A DNA stretch of 64,000 nt. It comes from Jacaranda mimosifolia (taxonomy: Eukaryota > Streptophyta > Magnoliopsida > Lamiales > Bignoniaceae). The notes under the pieces were generated by a model, which worked only from the letters and a program-made list of their open reading frames with translations, was not told where the DNA came from and made no database searches. Location: the NCBI GenBank assembly GCA_018894105.1, contig CM032128.1, positions 27,427,299 through 27,491,298 of the forward strand. The letters are read 5' to 3'. This document shows, in pieces, positions 1-12,819 of the stretch (the first letter of the stretch is position 1; every line of letters begins with the position of its first letter). Both the position numbers and the translations under genes were made by a program.

Positions 1-185
1 TTAGCCTCAGCACATATTTGACATTTGTGATTACGTTCAATATCATGTTTAGGAATCAAATTTAAGTTCTTCATGAGTTTAACAGAACCAAAATTCAAAT
101 GACCTAAATGACTATGCCATATATTAAACTTTCAACAGTATTCACAAAAGATTCGGAATACGAAGTTTTATTGATTGAATCGGAA
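1..185 (-). pseudogene. copia GAG-pre-integrase / integrase HHCC start (partial)
   Basis: The minus-strand translation of 120-2 reads WHSHLGHLNFGSVKLMKNL and then IPKHDIERNHKCQICAEA. This gives the H-X3-H and C-X2-C spacing of the integrase N-terminal zinc-binding domain, with the GAG-pre-integrase context that precedes it in plant copia elements. It is cut off by the window edge, so the catalytic core cannot be judged. Confidence 0.85.
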
Positions 186-490
186 TTACAAACCAAAATG
201 CTGAATTACAACTTTATTAAACTTAAAAGTAAGCTCATAGCCTTCCCTAACTATTACAGAACCACTGATAATGTTTCTTCGTATAGTTGGGACGTGATAC
301 ACTCTCAGCAGAGATAGTATATGCCCCAAAGGAAACTTCAGGTCCATGTGTCCTATCCTAAGCACCTTGGCAGCAAAGGAGTTCCCCATTGTTATGGATT
401 TTCCATCAACTAATTGATAAGATGCAAATAGAAATTTATCAACACAAATGGGCACATTTGCCCCAGTGTCTATTAACCAGTCAAAAGGTT
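186..490 (-). pseudogene. copia aspartic protease domain
   Basis: Starting near 490 on the minus strand the frame reads DWLIDTGANVPICVDKF, with an intact DTG(A) aspartic protease active site, followed by GNSFAAKV and then VYHVPTIRRNIISGS. The last motif corresponds to the conserved V.YVP.L..NLIS of copia protease. The enzyme would cleave the gag-pol polyprotein. The frame is open from about 490 to 186, so this is the best preserved part of the element. The upstream gag frame is broken. Confidence 0.8.
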
Positions 491-657
491 CGTAAATAGT
501 ACAAACTTCAGGTTTTAAAGTTATGTACCATCAACGGTCGTCTCTAAAGCTATAGCTTCGCTAGTCTCCCCAACAACCATGTTGACTATTGTGGGGACAG
601 CTGAGTTGGGTTCGCTTTAGCTTTCTTAGAAGGATGGTCCTTAGCCCAATGGCGTAC

Positions 658-1413
658 CTATCCATAATTCCAGCATGGTTTGTTTGCTTTTTGTTTTTTG
701 GCTTTGGGTTTGCCTTTACTAATGGTCTTAGAGTTCGAGTTCATTTGGTTCATTTTATTGAACCTTTTCTTCTCTTCAATAACCACATTTGCCTTTGGTT
801 GGTGCTCAATTGGAACTCCATAAGTTTGATTTCGGTGTTCTTCCTCAATACTGATCGCAATCATGAGATCATCTGAAGACAACTTCCCATTTTGATGCTT
901 GAGTGTCATTCCAAAATTCTCCCAAGACTTGGGAAATTTATCCACTATGGACATGACCAGAAACTTCTCAGGAAGTTTCATCTTAACATCAACAAGAGCA
1001 TGCTTAAGGTTGATCAATTCATGCGTCTATTCAATTACAAAATTTCCCTCAACCGTCTAATACTTCATGAACTTGGAAACAGAATATCTCTCGAGCCCTT
1101 ACTCTTCAGTACCATATTTTCGGTCTAACTCATCCCACAACGACTTAGCGGTGTACGAGTCCGAGCAGTAAACATCAAAGAGAACATTTGACAATAATGA
1201 TAAAATGATCCCTCGACCTAACTGATCTTTCTTAGTCCACTCTGCTATTTCAGCTATTTTATGGTCAGTATCAGTTGATTCAAGTCTAGTCACTGAAAGT
1301 ATTGAAAGAAGACCTTTCATTGTGAACCAAATTTTCATTCGTTGTTGCCAACATTTGAAAAACTAGCCCCCAAACTTTTCTGGCAAGCCAAAAAGGTCAA
1401 CTTTAGAAGACAT
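658..1413 (-). pseudogene. copia gag (UBN2-type) polyprotein remnant
   Basis: The gag start is the ATG at 1413-1411, opening MSSKVDLFGLPEKFGG, a typical plant copia gag start. A stop follows at about residue 17. The rest is seen in two open stretches (1338-1099 and 1017-658): the first contains LWDELDRKYGTEE, the second LPEKFLVMSIVDKFPKSW and LSSDDLMIAISIEEEHR, the conserved core of the UBN2 gag family. The gag protein forms the cytoplasmic particle that packages element RNA. The basic C-terminal stretch leads into a zinc knuckle (CWNY at about 665) in which the second Cys is Tyr, the next position is a stop and the final Cys is His. The copy therefore cannot be functional. Confidence 0.82.
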
Positions 1414-1689
1414 CAATGAACCAGCACCAGAACCGCTCGCAGATGAATACGCTATTTTCAAATAAACAGTTTAACAAACACTTAACAGATAATTTTTTAA
1501 GATTGTTGTGAACACAGATTATAAACTACAGTTTATAAAGAAATTATAAAACAATTTATAATCATGAGACAATGTTTGTAAAATCAGAATTATAAATGTG
1601 TCAAAAAATAGCAAACAATAGTACAAATATTCCACAAATTGATTCAATTGCAATTCAATTTAACATAAGCATAAACCAAAGCAAACATA

Positions 1690-2190
1690 CCAGTTTGAAA
1701 TGTAAGAACAGGAATACAAAGATCAGTATATAAACCAAGAACTTATTTCAAAGTTCTGTATAGTAGCAGAACTTAGACTGAATCACCAAAATATAATTTG
1801 CCTTGAAGAAATTATCGTCCCTACCAGTGCAAAGGGTGCAGTGAAACTTCCTCTAGGATGAGACGGTCTCAGAAGATTTTTGGTGCACTCCAGAAAGCTT
1901 CACCTCGAACACCACTCAGTTGCCAAAAAGAGACAAGCAAAATTATGTGAGAAAGATAGATATCAAAGGGAGAGAAGAGATTTTCTTTTCTGTGTATTCA
2001 TTATGCCTGCAGTAGTAACTATATATAGGCGAGAGGGAGAAGGCAAAAGGTTGTCTAGCTAGGTTCATTCTAGTCTAAATTCATTTTGGAATAGTTGTGT
2101 AAAGCATGTCCAGATTCATTCTGGACTAGATACAATGAACTAGTAACTCCAGAAACATTTCTGGCAGTTTCTGTAATAGCCTTTTGACTT
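1690..2190 (-). repeat. putative 5' LTR of the copia element
   Basis: The stretch lies upstream of the gag leader on the minus strand. It has a TATA-box-like CTATATATAG at 2019-2028, followed by pyrimidine-rich leader sequence, as expected for U3-R-U5. A degenerate primer-binding candidate (TGGTATGTTTGC) lies on the minus strand near 1695. Both ends are uncertain: no clear TG...CA ends or target duplication were found, and the second LTR is outside the window. Confidence 0.4.
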
Positions 2191-3864
2191 CTTTTTTTTT
2201 AAATTTAAAAATTCAAATTTTAAACAAAATTCTCACGCCCCTCACCGGAGACGAGCGATGGCGCGTGTGTGTGGGCATACCCTCATGAGTCCCTTAATTG
2301 ATATTTTATCATGCATCAATACTTGAACCATATATAAGGTGTATTCCCATTGGATAAACTTTCAATGTGGGATAAGTGGTTTAGTATCAGACAAAAAGCC
2401 TTTTATACTCACACTTATTCTCCCATACTTTGTCCGACAAGCAAGGTGGTATTTCCCCCATATACATAATCTTTTGTCTTTTAGTTTCCCCCTTCATATT
2501 TACCCAACACCTATGAATTCCAACCAAATTGGTATCCATCCATATGATTTAATCACTTCTTAAGCATGTAATTAAGCACAAATCCTAATTAATTTGATGC
2601 CAATTACAACAAATTTCAATTGGAGGCTGGTGTGGTCCTTCCTACTTAATGGAGGGCCGACCTTTATTTAATGAACGTAAAGAAGTACCCAAAAAAATAC
2701 CTGTTAGCTTGTGCAGATTTTTAACTGTCGAGCGGCTTTCTTTTCTATTTTCGTTTTTATTGTAACTAACTTGAAGCAAAGCCAAATTGACAGTGCAAGT
2801 ATGAAATTGTATATTTATATATTTGGTGTTTATTAAGGCCCAGGATCATTTAGATTAGGATGGGGATTCACCTTAGCTGGATGAAGTTGCCCTTATTATT
2901 GAAATGAATATATCCTTACCAATGTTTTGGTGTCATAAATTTATAATTACTTAAAGACAGTATTTCATTTTAAATGGAGATAAACCTTCAAAAAGAAAAA
3001 AAATAAGGTTAGAAGTGTGGGTTCCCCCAATAAAGACACGTAAATTTTAAGTCAATTTTAATTTCATGAAAAAATTATTAGTAAAATTATAACAGAATTT
3101 CGGAGAATTTAAAGAGAATAACATATTCTTCACTTGCGGAAATTTATTCCTTTATAGTGAATGAAATGGATATTGATAGTTGTTTAACATTTTCCTAGTC
3201 TTTTGTAAAGACTATTAATTAAAGACCAATAGGAGATCATGTTGCTTGTCCTCAAATCATGCATCAATAGTTTTGCGATTTGATCAGCTCTACTTAGTCA
3301 GGTAATTTTATTTTAGAGCTTTTTGGGTTTTGTTTCTTGGGCACAATAATATTGTATTAGGATCCAAAACATTTTTACATATGGTCATGGAATGATGGTT
3401 ATTTAGTTAGTATGTGATAGGGCTCAAAATCTAGGGTGAAGACCTCGAACGCTATCAGTATAACTCTTTAAATATTTATACAAATAGATCATAAATTAAA
3501 ATTTATTTATAACAGTAGTCTATAAATAAGTTATTTTTGTGACAAATTGGCTAACAATTTGGTTGAGGAACTCACATTCCATTGACTATATATATATATA
3601 TATATATTTAGTTTAATCCAAAATTTCCGCAGCAGTTGAAACATTACACCAGCCATCTCTCCCTCTTTGTAATTAAAAAAATCTCATTGAAGCACTCTTA
3701 TCTCTATTTGTTCCAATCAAACTGTACAAGCACCCTCGTAGTCGAAACTTCTGGAATGATGTGAAATGCGTGCATTTTTTGATGTCGGGGTCAATGGTCG
3801 GACTGTGGTCCTCAAATTTTGAAGAACCAGCAATGGCGGAAAACCCGCGAAATCGGAACTTTAA
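2191..3864. other. intergenic, no gene recognised
   Basis: AT-rich DNA without a credible coding region. The short ORF at 2339-2563 has no recognisable motif and looks random. A (TA)n tract lies at about 3587-3608. Nothing else could be supported. Confidence 0.6.
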
Positions 3865-4131
3865 GGGCTAATTTGATTGGAATGATAGGAATATGGTATT
3901 TTTATTTCATCTTATCATTTGTTTGGTTTGAATGACAATAAACATTTAAACTCACATGAATACCAAAATCTCATTTTTATATGTGCAATTTCCATGATAA
4001 CTTAGTATGTCACTCTTATGAGTTTATTTATCATACCAATCAAAATATACCATATTAATGATAAAAGATCACACAAATTATCACATAATAAATAATTATG
4101 AGATAGCTTGTAAATCCAACCAAACTAGACC
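3865..4131. mobile_element. Tourist/PIF-Harbinger-like MITE, 267 bp
   Basis: The left end starts GGGCTAATTTGATTGG and the right end, reverse complemented, starts GGTCTAGTTTGGTTGG: 13 of 16 positions agree. Each end is flanked by TAA (3862-3864 and 4132-4134), the 3-bp target duplication expected of PIF/Harbinger elements. The interior is AT-rich and has no coding capacity, so it is non-autonomous. A second Tourist-like end (GGCTTTGTTTGGTTT) follows directly at 4135, sharing the TAA. Its partner end was not found. Confidence 0.7.
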
Positions 4132-4134
4132 TAA

Positions 4135-7100
4135 GGCTTTGTTTGGTTTAAAAAATTTGATCTAGAAAGAAAATTACTATAAAAAAAAAAAAGAAATATC
4201 AAATATCAAATTTGCTCGGTTGCTAAAGTAAATAATACCAAAAAAAATGTAGAGAAGAGGAGTGATATATGTCCTAGAGAAAAGACGAGGGCCAAATAGT
4301 TTTTCACCTTTTCCTCACCATTTTATTAGGAAAATAAAATTTTCTTCAAATATATGATATTTACCCTCAATTTTTTTCTTTAATATTTTTTTAATTATTT
4401 CATCAAAAAATTTAAACTATACTACATGGAGAGTATGGTAGTAGTACCCAATTCAAAACCTCCATTCCAATATATATTTTATTCTCTATTCCATTTCACG
4501 ATTATATAGTATGTGTATTAAATATTTTTTATTTAAAAATTAAATACAGTTAACTTATATACATTAAATTTAAATAAAAAAATCAAAGTAAGCATACCAC
4601 ATCATGGGTCTGAGAATTGACATCCACCGGCAACTTGCTCGTAGAATTTTTGAGTCTTCGTTGGACTGTTTCATGCACACATGTCTATATCGTAACTACA
4701 TTATCACGTGGCTTAAAGTTGTACATTTTATTTTCGCTTATGGTCCAAACAAGTGTGCGACTATTAAGGGATAGGTATAGTACGATGTCAGATAATTTAG
4801 ATTTTCGATTGATCCATTGATTTATACAAGACACTAGAGATGACTAGAACAATCCATGGTCATGCTTCAACCAAGACATGATTTGTAAAAAACACGTGAA
4901 ACTAAGATATGAAAGCAAATCTCATTGATCACAATTTTACAATGAAAATGTTGGAACCACAAGTGGTAGAAAAAGAAAAGAAAAAAAAAATGTTCTGAAT
5001 GCTTGAACGTATGATGTATATGTATGAGTAGGATGATGCACAGATGATATACTGTACAAATGACACATGATAATAATTTAAAAATTTTAGAATATGGTAT
5101 ATTTTGAAGATGACTATTTAATAAAAATTTTATATACAGTCATATTGCTCATGTTTTTAAATGACTATTAACAAAACCCGCCTGCGTCTTTCCAGTTTCC
5201 ACATCTCTCCTTCGCATGCACGGCTGTCGGGGGACAAGCAGGGTCTCTTAGCCCGCACACCCCGGGGCCCGCAAAAGTAAATTATTATTAAATATTTACT
5301 TATTTTAATTTTGTAAAGCCCAAATAATTTTGAGTCCATATTTATAATCAAATAATTAAGTAAAGACAATTAAGTTAGATTCATTATAACACTTTTATTT
5401 GTTGAAAATACTTTTACTGAGTCTAGCCAGAGAAAGCCTTTAAGAAACTTTCAAAACAATCAAAATCCCATTTTCTTTACTTTAAAGAAATTGAGATACG
5501 GAGATAAAGGTAACTGAATTTTAAAATAAAAGATTAATTTTTTTGTTGGCTTTAACATATGATTTATTAATTCCTTTTCTTCTCTTCTCTTTTTACTTAG
5601 AAAAATATATAATATGATCTTCATTCTTTATTTTTATAATATATTTTTTGGTGTTTGTTTATAAAATATAAGTTATTAACTTATTGCATCATATTTTAAT
5701 TTAAAGTAAGTCGAATTTATGCGTGTTTTTAGCTCTTGTGCAAAGAATAAGATTTATGGTCAAAATATTATAGTCAAGTATATATTTAATTGTTATTCTT
5801 ATAAATTATCACTAAAAGTTTTAAAATTGATAAAGATATTGCTAAAATTTTTAACATTTATTCAATCACTATTAACTTTATGATATAAAGAATATCATGC
5901 TCAACTTTAATAAAATTATATATTTCAAACTTATAAATTATGAAATTTATATTTACATTTTTATATTTTATAATTTTTAATCTTCCACACTCTCGTTCCT
6001 GAATTCGTCTGTGTTCCTTCAATTCTCCTTTGTAATTTCTTCCTCTTTTATAGGCCACTTATAAATTCTTTCATCAAAGGTAACAGTAGACTCACAAAAA
6101 TACCTGCATTCCAAAATCAACAGTAGAGCATGGATGAAGGTCACCATGCAATGAAAAATCTATGGAAATATGAGTATCTGCGTAATGATAAAGGTGGTCA
6201 TACCGATTGTAGTGATGAATATTTATTGCATGGGAAAAATTAAAGTAATTTGGAAAAAAATTTTTAAAAAAATGTTAATTTAGATCGCACAACATTATTT
6301 CAGATGAATTTTAATTTATTTTATTTTATATTAAATTTTATAATTCTCAAAGTTTATAAAACATTAAAAAGCCGTCGCCTGCTATTCATGTTAGTATAAT
6401 ATTCTTTTTATATTTGATTTTTTTTATTTAATTCTTAAACATATCATTTATGTTGTCTAATACTCTTAACCTCCCACATTATGTAAGAGATTTATGTCGT
6501 TAGGCCACAGGCCACTTGGTGTAATTTAATTTACATATATTAGAATTTTATTAAATTCAAATTTTGTAATTTACATTTTATGTGTGAGAGTAATATTAGT
6601 CTTTTTTCTTTTCCTTTCTCCTCTTTTCTTTTCTTCTTTAAATCCTTGTTTTGGTATGAATTAAGCTGAAAGTACCAAAAAACATAATATGTAATTTATT
6701 TTTTATTTAAAATATGGATCTCTCGCCGTCAAGAAAATAGACATTATTGACAAGATAACAAATTAATCCTTTTTCTTTTTTTTTAAATAATCAACAAATA
6801 TTTAAAAATTAATTCAAGTGTTCCACCCCCTTGCCTGATGCTTACGCAATTAGGTTTGCAAGACACTTATAGGATATTTAATTTTATCTTAAGGGCGATA
6901 TTTTTTATATAAATTTTTATTTAATTAATAGTGTCATGCTGTATTATTATATTAAAGCGATATGGACAAAATTTTGATTATAAAGATAATTTAGTAAATT
7001 TACCCAATAATTTAAATTAATTAATTAAGTAAAAATGCTAAAAAGTCGAAAAACCATTTAAACCGTGAAGAAGTGCAGAAAAACTGTAATAAGTCTAAGT

Positions 7101-9041
7101 CCATTTAGACAAAAACTATAAATATCATGTCAAATTTGAGCACAAAAAATCATTTGCAAAAGAACTGCAAATTTGAAAGAACTTCTGAAAAATAGAACTC
7201 TCTCTGTACGCATTCTAAAATAGAAAAATCAACTAACAGCTATCTATCGAAAAAGACCTCACTCCATTTATATGTGGCATTATAAAGTGTAATTGATATT
7301 TTTTTTTTAAAAAAGAAGGTATTTTAAAGATATTCATTTCATTTTGAGGGAATTAAAAATTTTCTTCAAATTAAAACCAAAGATGGGCCAATGTTTTCCT
7401 CACTCTTGCAAGACACCACAAAATGTATGATTCATTTTGTTTAAAGCAAACAAAGTGTGATAGTTGTTTTCAACAAATAAATCAACATCTCAAAAAGACA
7501 AGACATGAAATAAGGACACACCTAATCCAATCAAAACATCATCGCCTTTATAGCCATTACCCGTTGTTGTACGCAATGGACAATGCGACAGTAAGATTCT
7601 TTTTCAAAATCGAGACAATAAGATTCATTTTAAATCTCTTGAGTGATTAGACCTATAAATGTGAGGTACAAAATTCAAATTTTAGTAAATTTTTTATGGA
7701 TGCATGCATGTAAATAAATTAAAAAGAAAACACATTTCAGCTCTCACATTTTTATAGGTTTTCTTTGCCCAAACACAATATTTTAATGACATGTGAAAAA
7801 ACAAAAACAATGATTTTTACATTTAATACTTTTAATAATAACTAAAAATAACTATGTTATGTCATTATTTTAGATGAAGGAGTATTTTAGAAAACATGTA
7901 GTATAAACAATAAAATTTTATTAGGAAATATACATCTTAAAAAATAAAAATTATAAATCTGAAACAAAGAAAATATATAAAATTCCAATTCGAAAGCTGT
8001 TATATAATGCATCTTTGTCAAATGTTTGCCATTTACACGTTAACATATTCCTATGGGTATTACAATTTGCACTCTAAGGTTTGTGATTTACACTTCACTT
8101 GATTTTTAATGTATAGAAATTGACCATTGTATTCCTTTATTTTTAAGATATCATTTAATTTAAATTGTTGGACAATTATGCTCTTAGGGTACTATTTTTT
8201 GTCCTATTAAATATAATTTTGATTCATTCCTAACATCGATTCATTTCATGTCAAACTTGATAGAGCACATAAAAATGAATAGATGATCTCATTTCTAAAT
8301 TCAATCATCTCACCGAAAATATGACTATGAACTTCAGTAGAAAAATGATAGTATCACTACAAAATAGTATATTTTCACACCCCCAATGTGGTCTTTCTTT
8401 ACTTCATGAAGACTGCTATGTAAAGTTATTTCAATTAGAAAAGTAAAACAAAGGAAGAAAAGAGCACTGCACCTTATTATTTAGACCTGACAAAAAATCA
8501 CCCATACTGCGGCACCTAAAAGAATGCAGATAATAGGCTTATTTTCTCCACTTCATAAAATGCAGGTAATTTTACTAAGCACCTAATTACTTGCTATTTT
8601 TTGACTCAACCCACGGGTAACTCATGAACAACCACATCTATATATATATATATATATATATAATTTTTCTCTAATTCTCACAAATAATTTGGAGGGTATA
8701 ATAATGACAATGTTTACGTTGTATTTAAATTTTTAGTTTAAAATTTTTTTGACATATAATGAGATTTAAATTTGAACTTCAAAATATAATATAACTTAAA
8801 ATTGATAAATGTTTAAATATTTAAGTTGTAATTTTCAAACTAAAATACTTGACATACTTTAAGTATTTGTTTAATGCAATGTTTAAAATTTGTAGCATCT
8901 TCTATTAGTTTTATTTAAGTAATATTTGAATAATATTATGTAATTAAAAAATACATATTAATTTACTTTCAAGTATAAAAAAAATAAAAATACCAATACC
9001 TGTGAATTACACCTATTACCCATAGTCATGGATAATAGGTC
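4135..9041. other. gene-free AT-rich stretch
   Basis: No coding region with recognisable motifs. Local items are an orphan Tourist-like end at 4135, a short GC-rich island at about 5177-5275 inside AT-rich DNA, and a (TA)n tract at 8639-8662. The ORFs at 4617-4820, 5858-6058 and 7423-7650 are short and without family features, so I do not call them genes. Confidence 0.6.
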
Positions 9042-9860
9042 TGTAGACATATTAATTTTGTCCAATTGGAGAGTGACACGTATAAAATAATATGCTAGTT
9101 ATTAATTTAAAATTCTCTTTATCTTGGAATTTATTAAATTTAATTCCAAAAGATAAATAATTAATTTTAATTAATACTCTAGTATTTATTTATGCTCAAA
9201 TAAAATATTGACAAATGTCAAAGATGAAGTGTCTACATCTATGGACCAATTAAATTAAAGATATTTGATATTATCTCTTGATATTTGATATTACCTTATC
9301 AAAGAAATAACCATCAAAGAAATTCAAGTCAATCTGAAAGTCTCCCATCAAGCATCTATATAAAGGGGATAACCAAAGCTCATTCAACACACAACACAAA
9401 TTCCAGCAAGTGAGAGAAGCTTTGAAGGAGTCTAGCAATTCTCTCAATCAAATTCAAAGAGATCCACAGCGTTTAAGGAGTTCTTCGCGGAGCTCATATA
9501 TTTTGGCATTTGATTCGAGATCAGGTGCAAAGCCCTCAAATTGGTGTTATTTTTCTTCAAACCAAATTTAAAGAGATCCATGGCATTCAAAGCATTCTTC
9601 TGGAGCTCATATATTTTGGCATTTGATTCGAGACTAAGGTGCGAAGCCTTCAAATTGACGTTATTTCTTCAAATCAAATTTAAGATCCACAGCGTTCAAA
9701 GACATTCTTTGCGGAGCTCAAGATCATATTTGGAAGGAAAGAATCAGAGGATTAGATTAGAGATTGAATCCACAGTTGATAGATTTTAATTTAATTTTAT
9801 TTGTATAATTTTTCTTGTCTTGTAATTTTAAATTTGCAGACAAAGAAATTTGCGCTTACA
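9042..9860 (+). repeat. solo LTR of the Tat-type gypsy family
   Basis: Begins TGTAGACAT and ends GCTTACA, and matches the LTRs at 37117-38061, 40240-41226 and 62783-63591 along its length. Flanks are AGGTC (9037-9041) and TGGTC (9861-9865), a 5-bp target duplication with one mismatch. No primer-binding site follows the right end, so this is a solo LTR left by LTR-LTR recombination. A TATA-like CTATATAAAG lies at about 9355-9364. Inside are two full and one partial copy of a roughly 105-bp tandem unit that starts GATCCACAGCGTT. Confidence 0.88.
9469..9725 (+). repeat. approximately 105-bp tandem repeat inside the solo LTR
   Basis: Three successive units start with GATCCAnnGCnTT at about 9469, 9570 and 9683. 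Each runs through a GGAGCTCA box and, in the complete units, GGCATTTGATTCGAGA. The third breaks off after the GGAGCTCA box. The other LTRs of the family carry the same unit in different numbers. Confidence 0.75.
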
Positions 9861-9865
9861 TGGTC

Positions 9866-11596
9866 CACTATCTCGTATCCAATAAAAAATGGATAATTTT
9901 ACATATAGTTAAATTTACCCAACCCGTTCTCGGGTTACTCATGGGTATCAATTTGTCAAGTTTATTGTTATTTCATATTAAGTTGGACAAATTGGGGTGG
10001 AATGTTTTTATGAGTAATAAAGTTGAAAGTGATAATTATTATATTAAAGGGTATATTTGTTTTGCAAATTGATATAAATGCATTTGAAAAGTAAGTGGAT
10101 ATTTTGGTCAATAATTTAACACAAAAATTTAAAATAGAATGCGAATAAAAAATTTTGGAGGGCAAAATAACAACACTTTAGATTCTTTATTTCATTTTGT
10201 GTTTTATCTCATATTCCTATTATGTTGTATTATTAACATCATCATGTCTATGTAATGAAATATATGGAAAATTATTGGGACCAATAGAATATTATTACCA
10301 TAAAGATATAAAGATGGAATCTTCAATCCTAGATTGATTGACAAGTATTCAAGTTTTATTAAAAGTTAACGTCCAATGAAAAATTCTTTTGACAATTTTA
10401 GTGATATTATTCGAAATTAGAGTTATGATCGTTTTCAAAAATCAACAAATTAATTAGGTACCATCTTATTGGGCTTCATTAATTGAACGTTTTGACCTTT
10501 CATTATATTTGTTATTTCACTAATTAGATCCTTTAATTTATTTTTACTCTAATTTACCGTATCAATTAGAATTTCAAAATCACGATAATCAAATGGAGCT
10601 CACTTAAAGCCACTATCTTGCTGAGAAAACTGATGATGTTAATAATTAAAATAATAATTCAGTGCCTTATTCTCATAATAATAAACATCATTTCATAATT
10701 ATATTTATCATATAACTTGAAACAATGTCTCATTTTTATTTTTGGAAAAAAAAAAAAAGAAGAAGAAAAACCACGTCTTAATTACTAAAGCTCTCCGCTT
10801 TATTAATAAAATAAATCACAAGACAAAATCGAATTTGTGAAATTGGAATAAAAATGTGGACCAATGGCGAAGGTATAGTAAATTTCAAGGATGGGCCTCT
10901 GTGGTCCAAAGGGCTGAGTATTATGGGCCATACTCGGAGCCCATAGACAACCTCTCGTGGCTGCCTTTCTTGAAGCATGGACGGCTTTTTCGTTGTGCGA
11001 TGTTGTGGTCCAGCAATTTGTGGATCATGGGTCGACCCGGAGATTTTATTTTTATATTGTTCTTTGACTACACAACTACAATGAAAAGGGAAAAAACACT
11101 TTTTTCTTTTTCTTTTCATTTTTCTATCTAATGACGTACAGAAATGAATCAAGTTTTTTTTATTTTTAATCTTAAAAAAAGTATAGAATATAGAATTAAA
11201 GTTTTTTTTATATATAATAGCAAGATTGGACTCTTGGAAGCTTCTAAAACTTCAAGTCTTAAGACAATCACAATTATTCATACATTGAGATTCATTTGAA
11301 GTTTCCTATATGAATGAGTATGATTTTTTGAAAATCTAGAACTATGATACTCTTTTAGAAGTACACCCGTTATGAGTTTATTGAGGAAAAAAATTAAAAT
11401 CAAATGCAAATCATATCGTAAGTATATTAATGTTCGAAATTTGAAAGTCAAAATTCTATATCATAGATAGATAAGGAGTTTATATAAGAAAATAAAATCA
11501 AGAAATTGGCAAAACTTTCTCTATTTTATTTTAAAATTTGAAAACATATTTCCATAAAATATTTACAAAAATGAATCAAACATAACCCTAATATTT
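9866..11596. other. intergenic, no gene recognised
   Basis: AT-rich. A less AT-rich patch at about 10856-11045 has ORFs on both strands and repeated TGGGCC/GGGCC motifs. No protein family is recognisable, and opposite-strand ORFs over the same bases argue against a real gene. It could be an old promoter or repeat fragment. Confidence 0.5.
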
Positions 11597-11640
11597 GTTT
11601 TTACTACCCGACATGCCTACGCATGTTGGGTAGTAAAAAC
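11597..11640. repeat. 44-bp near-perfect hairpin
   Basis: Two 20-base arms (11597-11616 and 11621-11640) are complementary at 19 of 20 positions around a 4-base loop, CTAC. The arms contain TACTACCC and ACATGC. No coding region, terminator context or larger inverted repeat surrounds it. It could be a minimal foldback remnant, but its origin is unknown. Confidence 0.8.
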
Positions 11641-11989
11641 AGGACATGACATGATACATTTGATTACTGTGGTAGGACTTTTATGATAAATTTAATATAC
11701 AAAATCAAATTATTACCTTAGAATGTGATTCTTACACTTAATGCTCACATGATTCTGAGCTAAAGTGTAGGTCCAAAATGCAAGAAGCATCCCACCATGG
11801 AAAGTAGCAAAAAATCCTCGCAAATTCTAACTTGGCGGACCCCAAAAATCCTACATTTATTATATTAGTATTTTTAAAATGAGTGGGGTATGAAGTAATC
11901 ATTGTTTATTTCATATAATGTATTATCAAATCTAATTTTATTTTAATAAAATAATATCAAGATAGTTTTTCCTAGGGTATAAACATATA

Positions 11990-12544
11990 TTAAATAGATT
12001 GAATACACTATCTTCATATTCGTATCCGTTTAACTTTTTGAATATTCAGATACAGATACGGATTTGACGGATATTTAAGAATGATATCCTAATTCGTATC
12101 CGTCAGATATCAGTCAAATTTGGATATATTCATATTCGATTATAATTATTCAAATGCATCTATATTTGATTAAATTTATCTATATTTTGAATTATTTTTT
12201 TGATATTCATATTTGATGATAATTATTTAGAAATCTATTTTCAAATATCTAAATATGTGAATCTATGAATTACCTATAACAAATATATATTTTTAATTAA
12301 TAGAAGAAATATATAATTTCATGAAAAAGAAAGTAATCAAACAAAAATCATAATTTTTTAATTAATAATTGACTTTATAATTGATTATTAATACTAATTA
12401 ATATTAATAATGGCATTTAAGTATATTAATTATAAAATCAACCAACAACAATTATGTTGATTAACTTTATTCTTCAATATTTTCTCTATATTACAATAAT
12501 TTTTTAAATTTGTTCTTTTTCTTCCCAATTCTTCAACTATAATT

Positions 12545-12576
<32 letters not shown>

Positions 12577-12815
12577 TGAATTATGAGATTTTTATTGAAA
12601 AATATAAATAATATATTATTTAATAAATATATTCAGAACGGATATTAAATGGATCAGATACGCATTTACCATATCCATATTCATTTATAATCAAATATTT
12701 ACTAATCGAATACGGATAATATCCGTTGTAAATGGATATAGATAAATTTTGTATAAACGAATATAAATGTGAATGATAATCGAATTTTCAAATATCCATT
12801 TACAGTTCTAGTTTT
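11990..12815. repeat. degenerate hAT-like repeat with GATATCCGTATCC-type body
   Basis: The sequence is packed with variants of GGATACGGAT / ATATCCGTATCC in both orientations, at 12020-12130 and again at 12640-12800. The right end reads ATCCATTTACAGTTCTAG, which looks like the inverted end of a hAT-type MITE. No matching left end or 8-bp duplication was found, so the element is truncated or very old. A (TA)n tract lies at 12545-12566. Confidence 0.45.
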
Positions 12816-12819
12816 TTCA

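Larger units (their letters stand above)
1..2190 (-). mobile_element. Ty1-copia LTR retrotransposon, 5' half, runs off the left edge
   Basis: Reading leftward on the minus strand the order is putative 5' LTR, leader, gag, degraded zinc knuckle, protease, and the start of the GAG-pre-integrase/integrase zinc-binding region, which is cut by the window edge. This is the Ty1-copia order. Reverse transcriptase and the 3' LTR lie outside the window. Several in-frame stops make it a dead copy. The outer LTR boundary is not certain: I could not define a TG...CA end or a target duplication near 2190. Confidence 0.8.

Noticed and set aside
4617..4820. 67-codon ORF as a gene
   Set aside because: No motif, no flanking gene signals, and length within chance expectation.
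9444..9653. ORFs across the solo LTR (both strands)
   Set aside because: They arise from the 105-bp tandem unit, and the same pattern appears in the LTRs at 37383-37643.
10856..11131. Overlapping ORFs on both strands (about 91 and 124 codons) as a gene
   Set aside because: No family motif on either strand. Opposite ORFs over the same less AT-rich patch are expected by chance.
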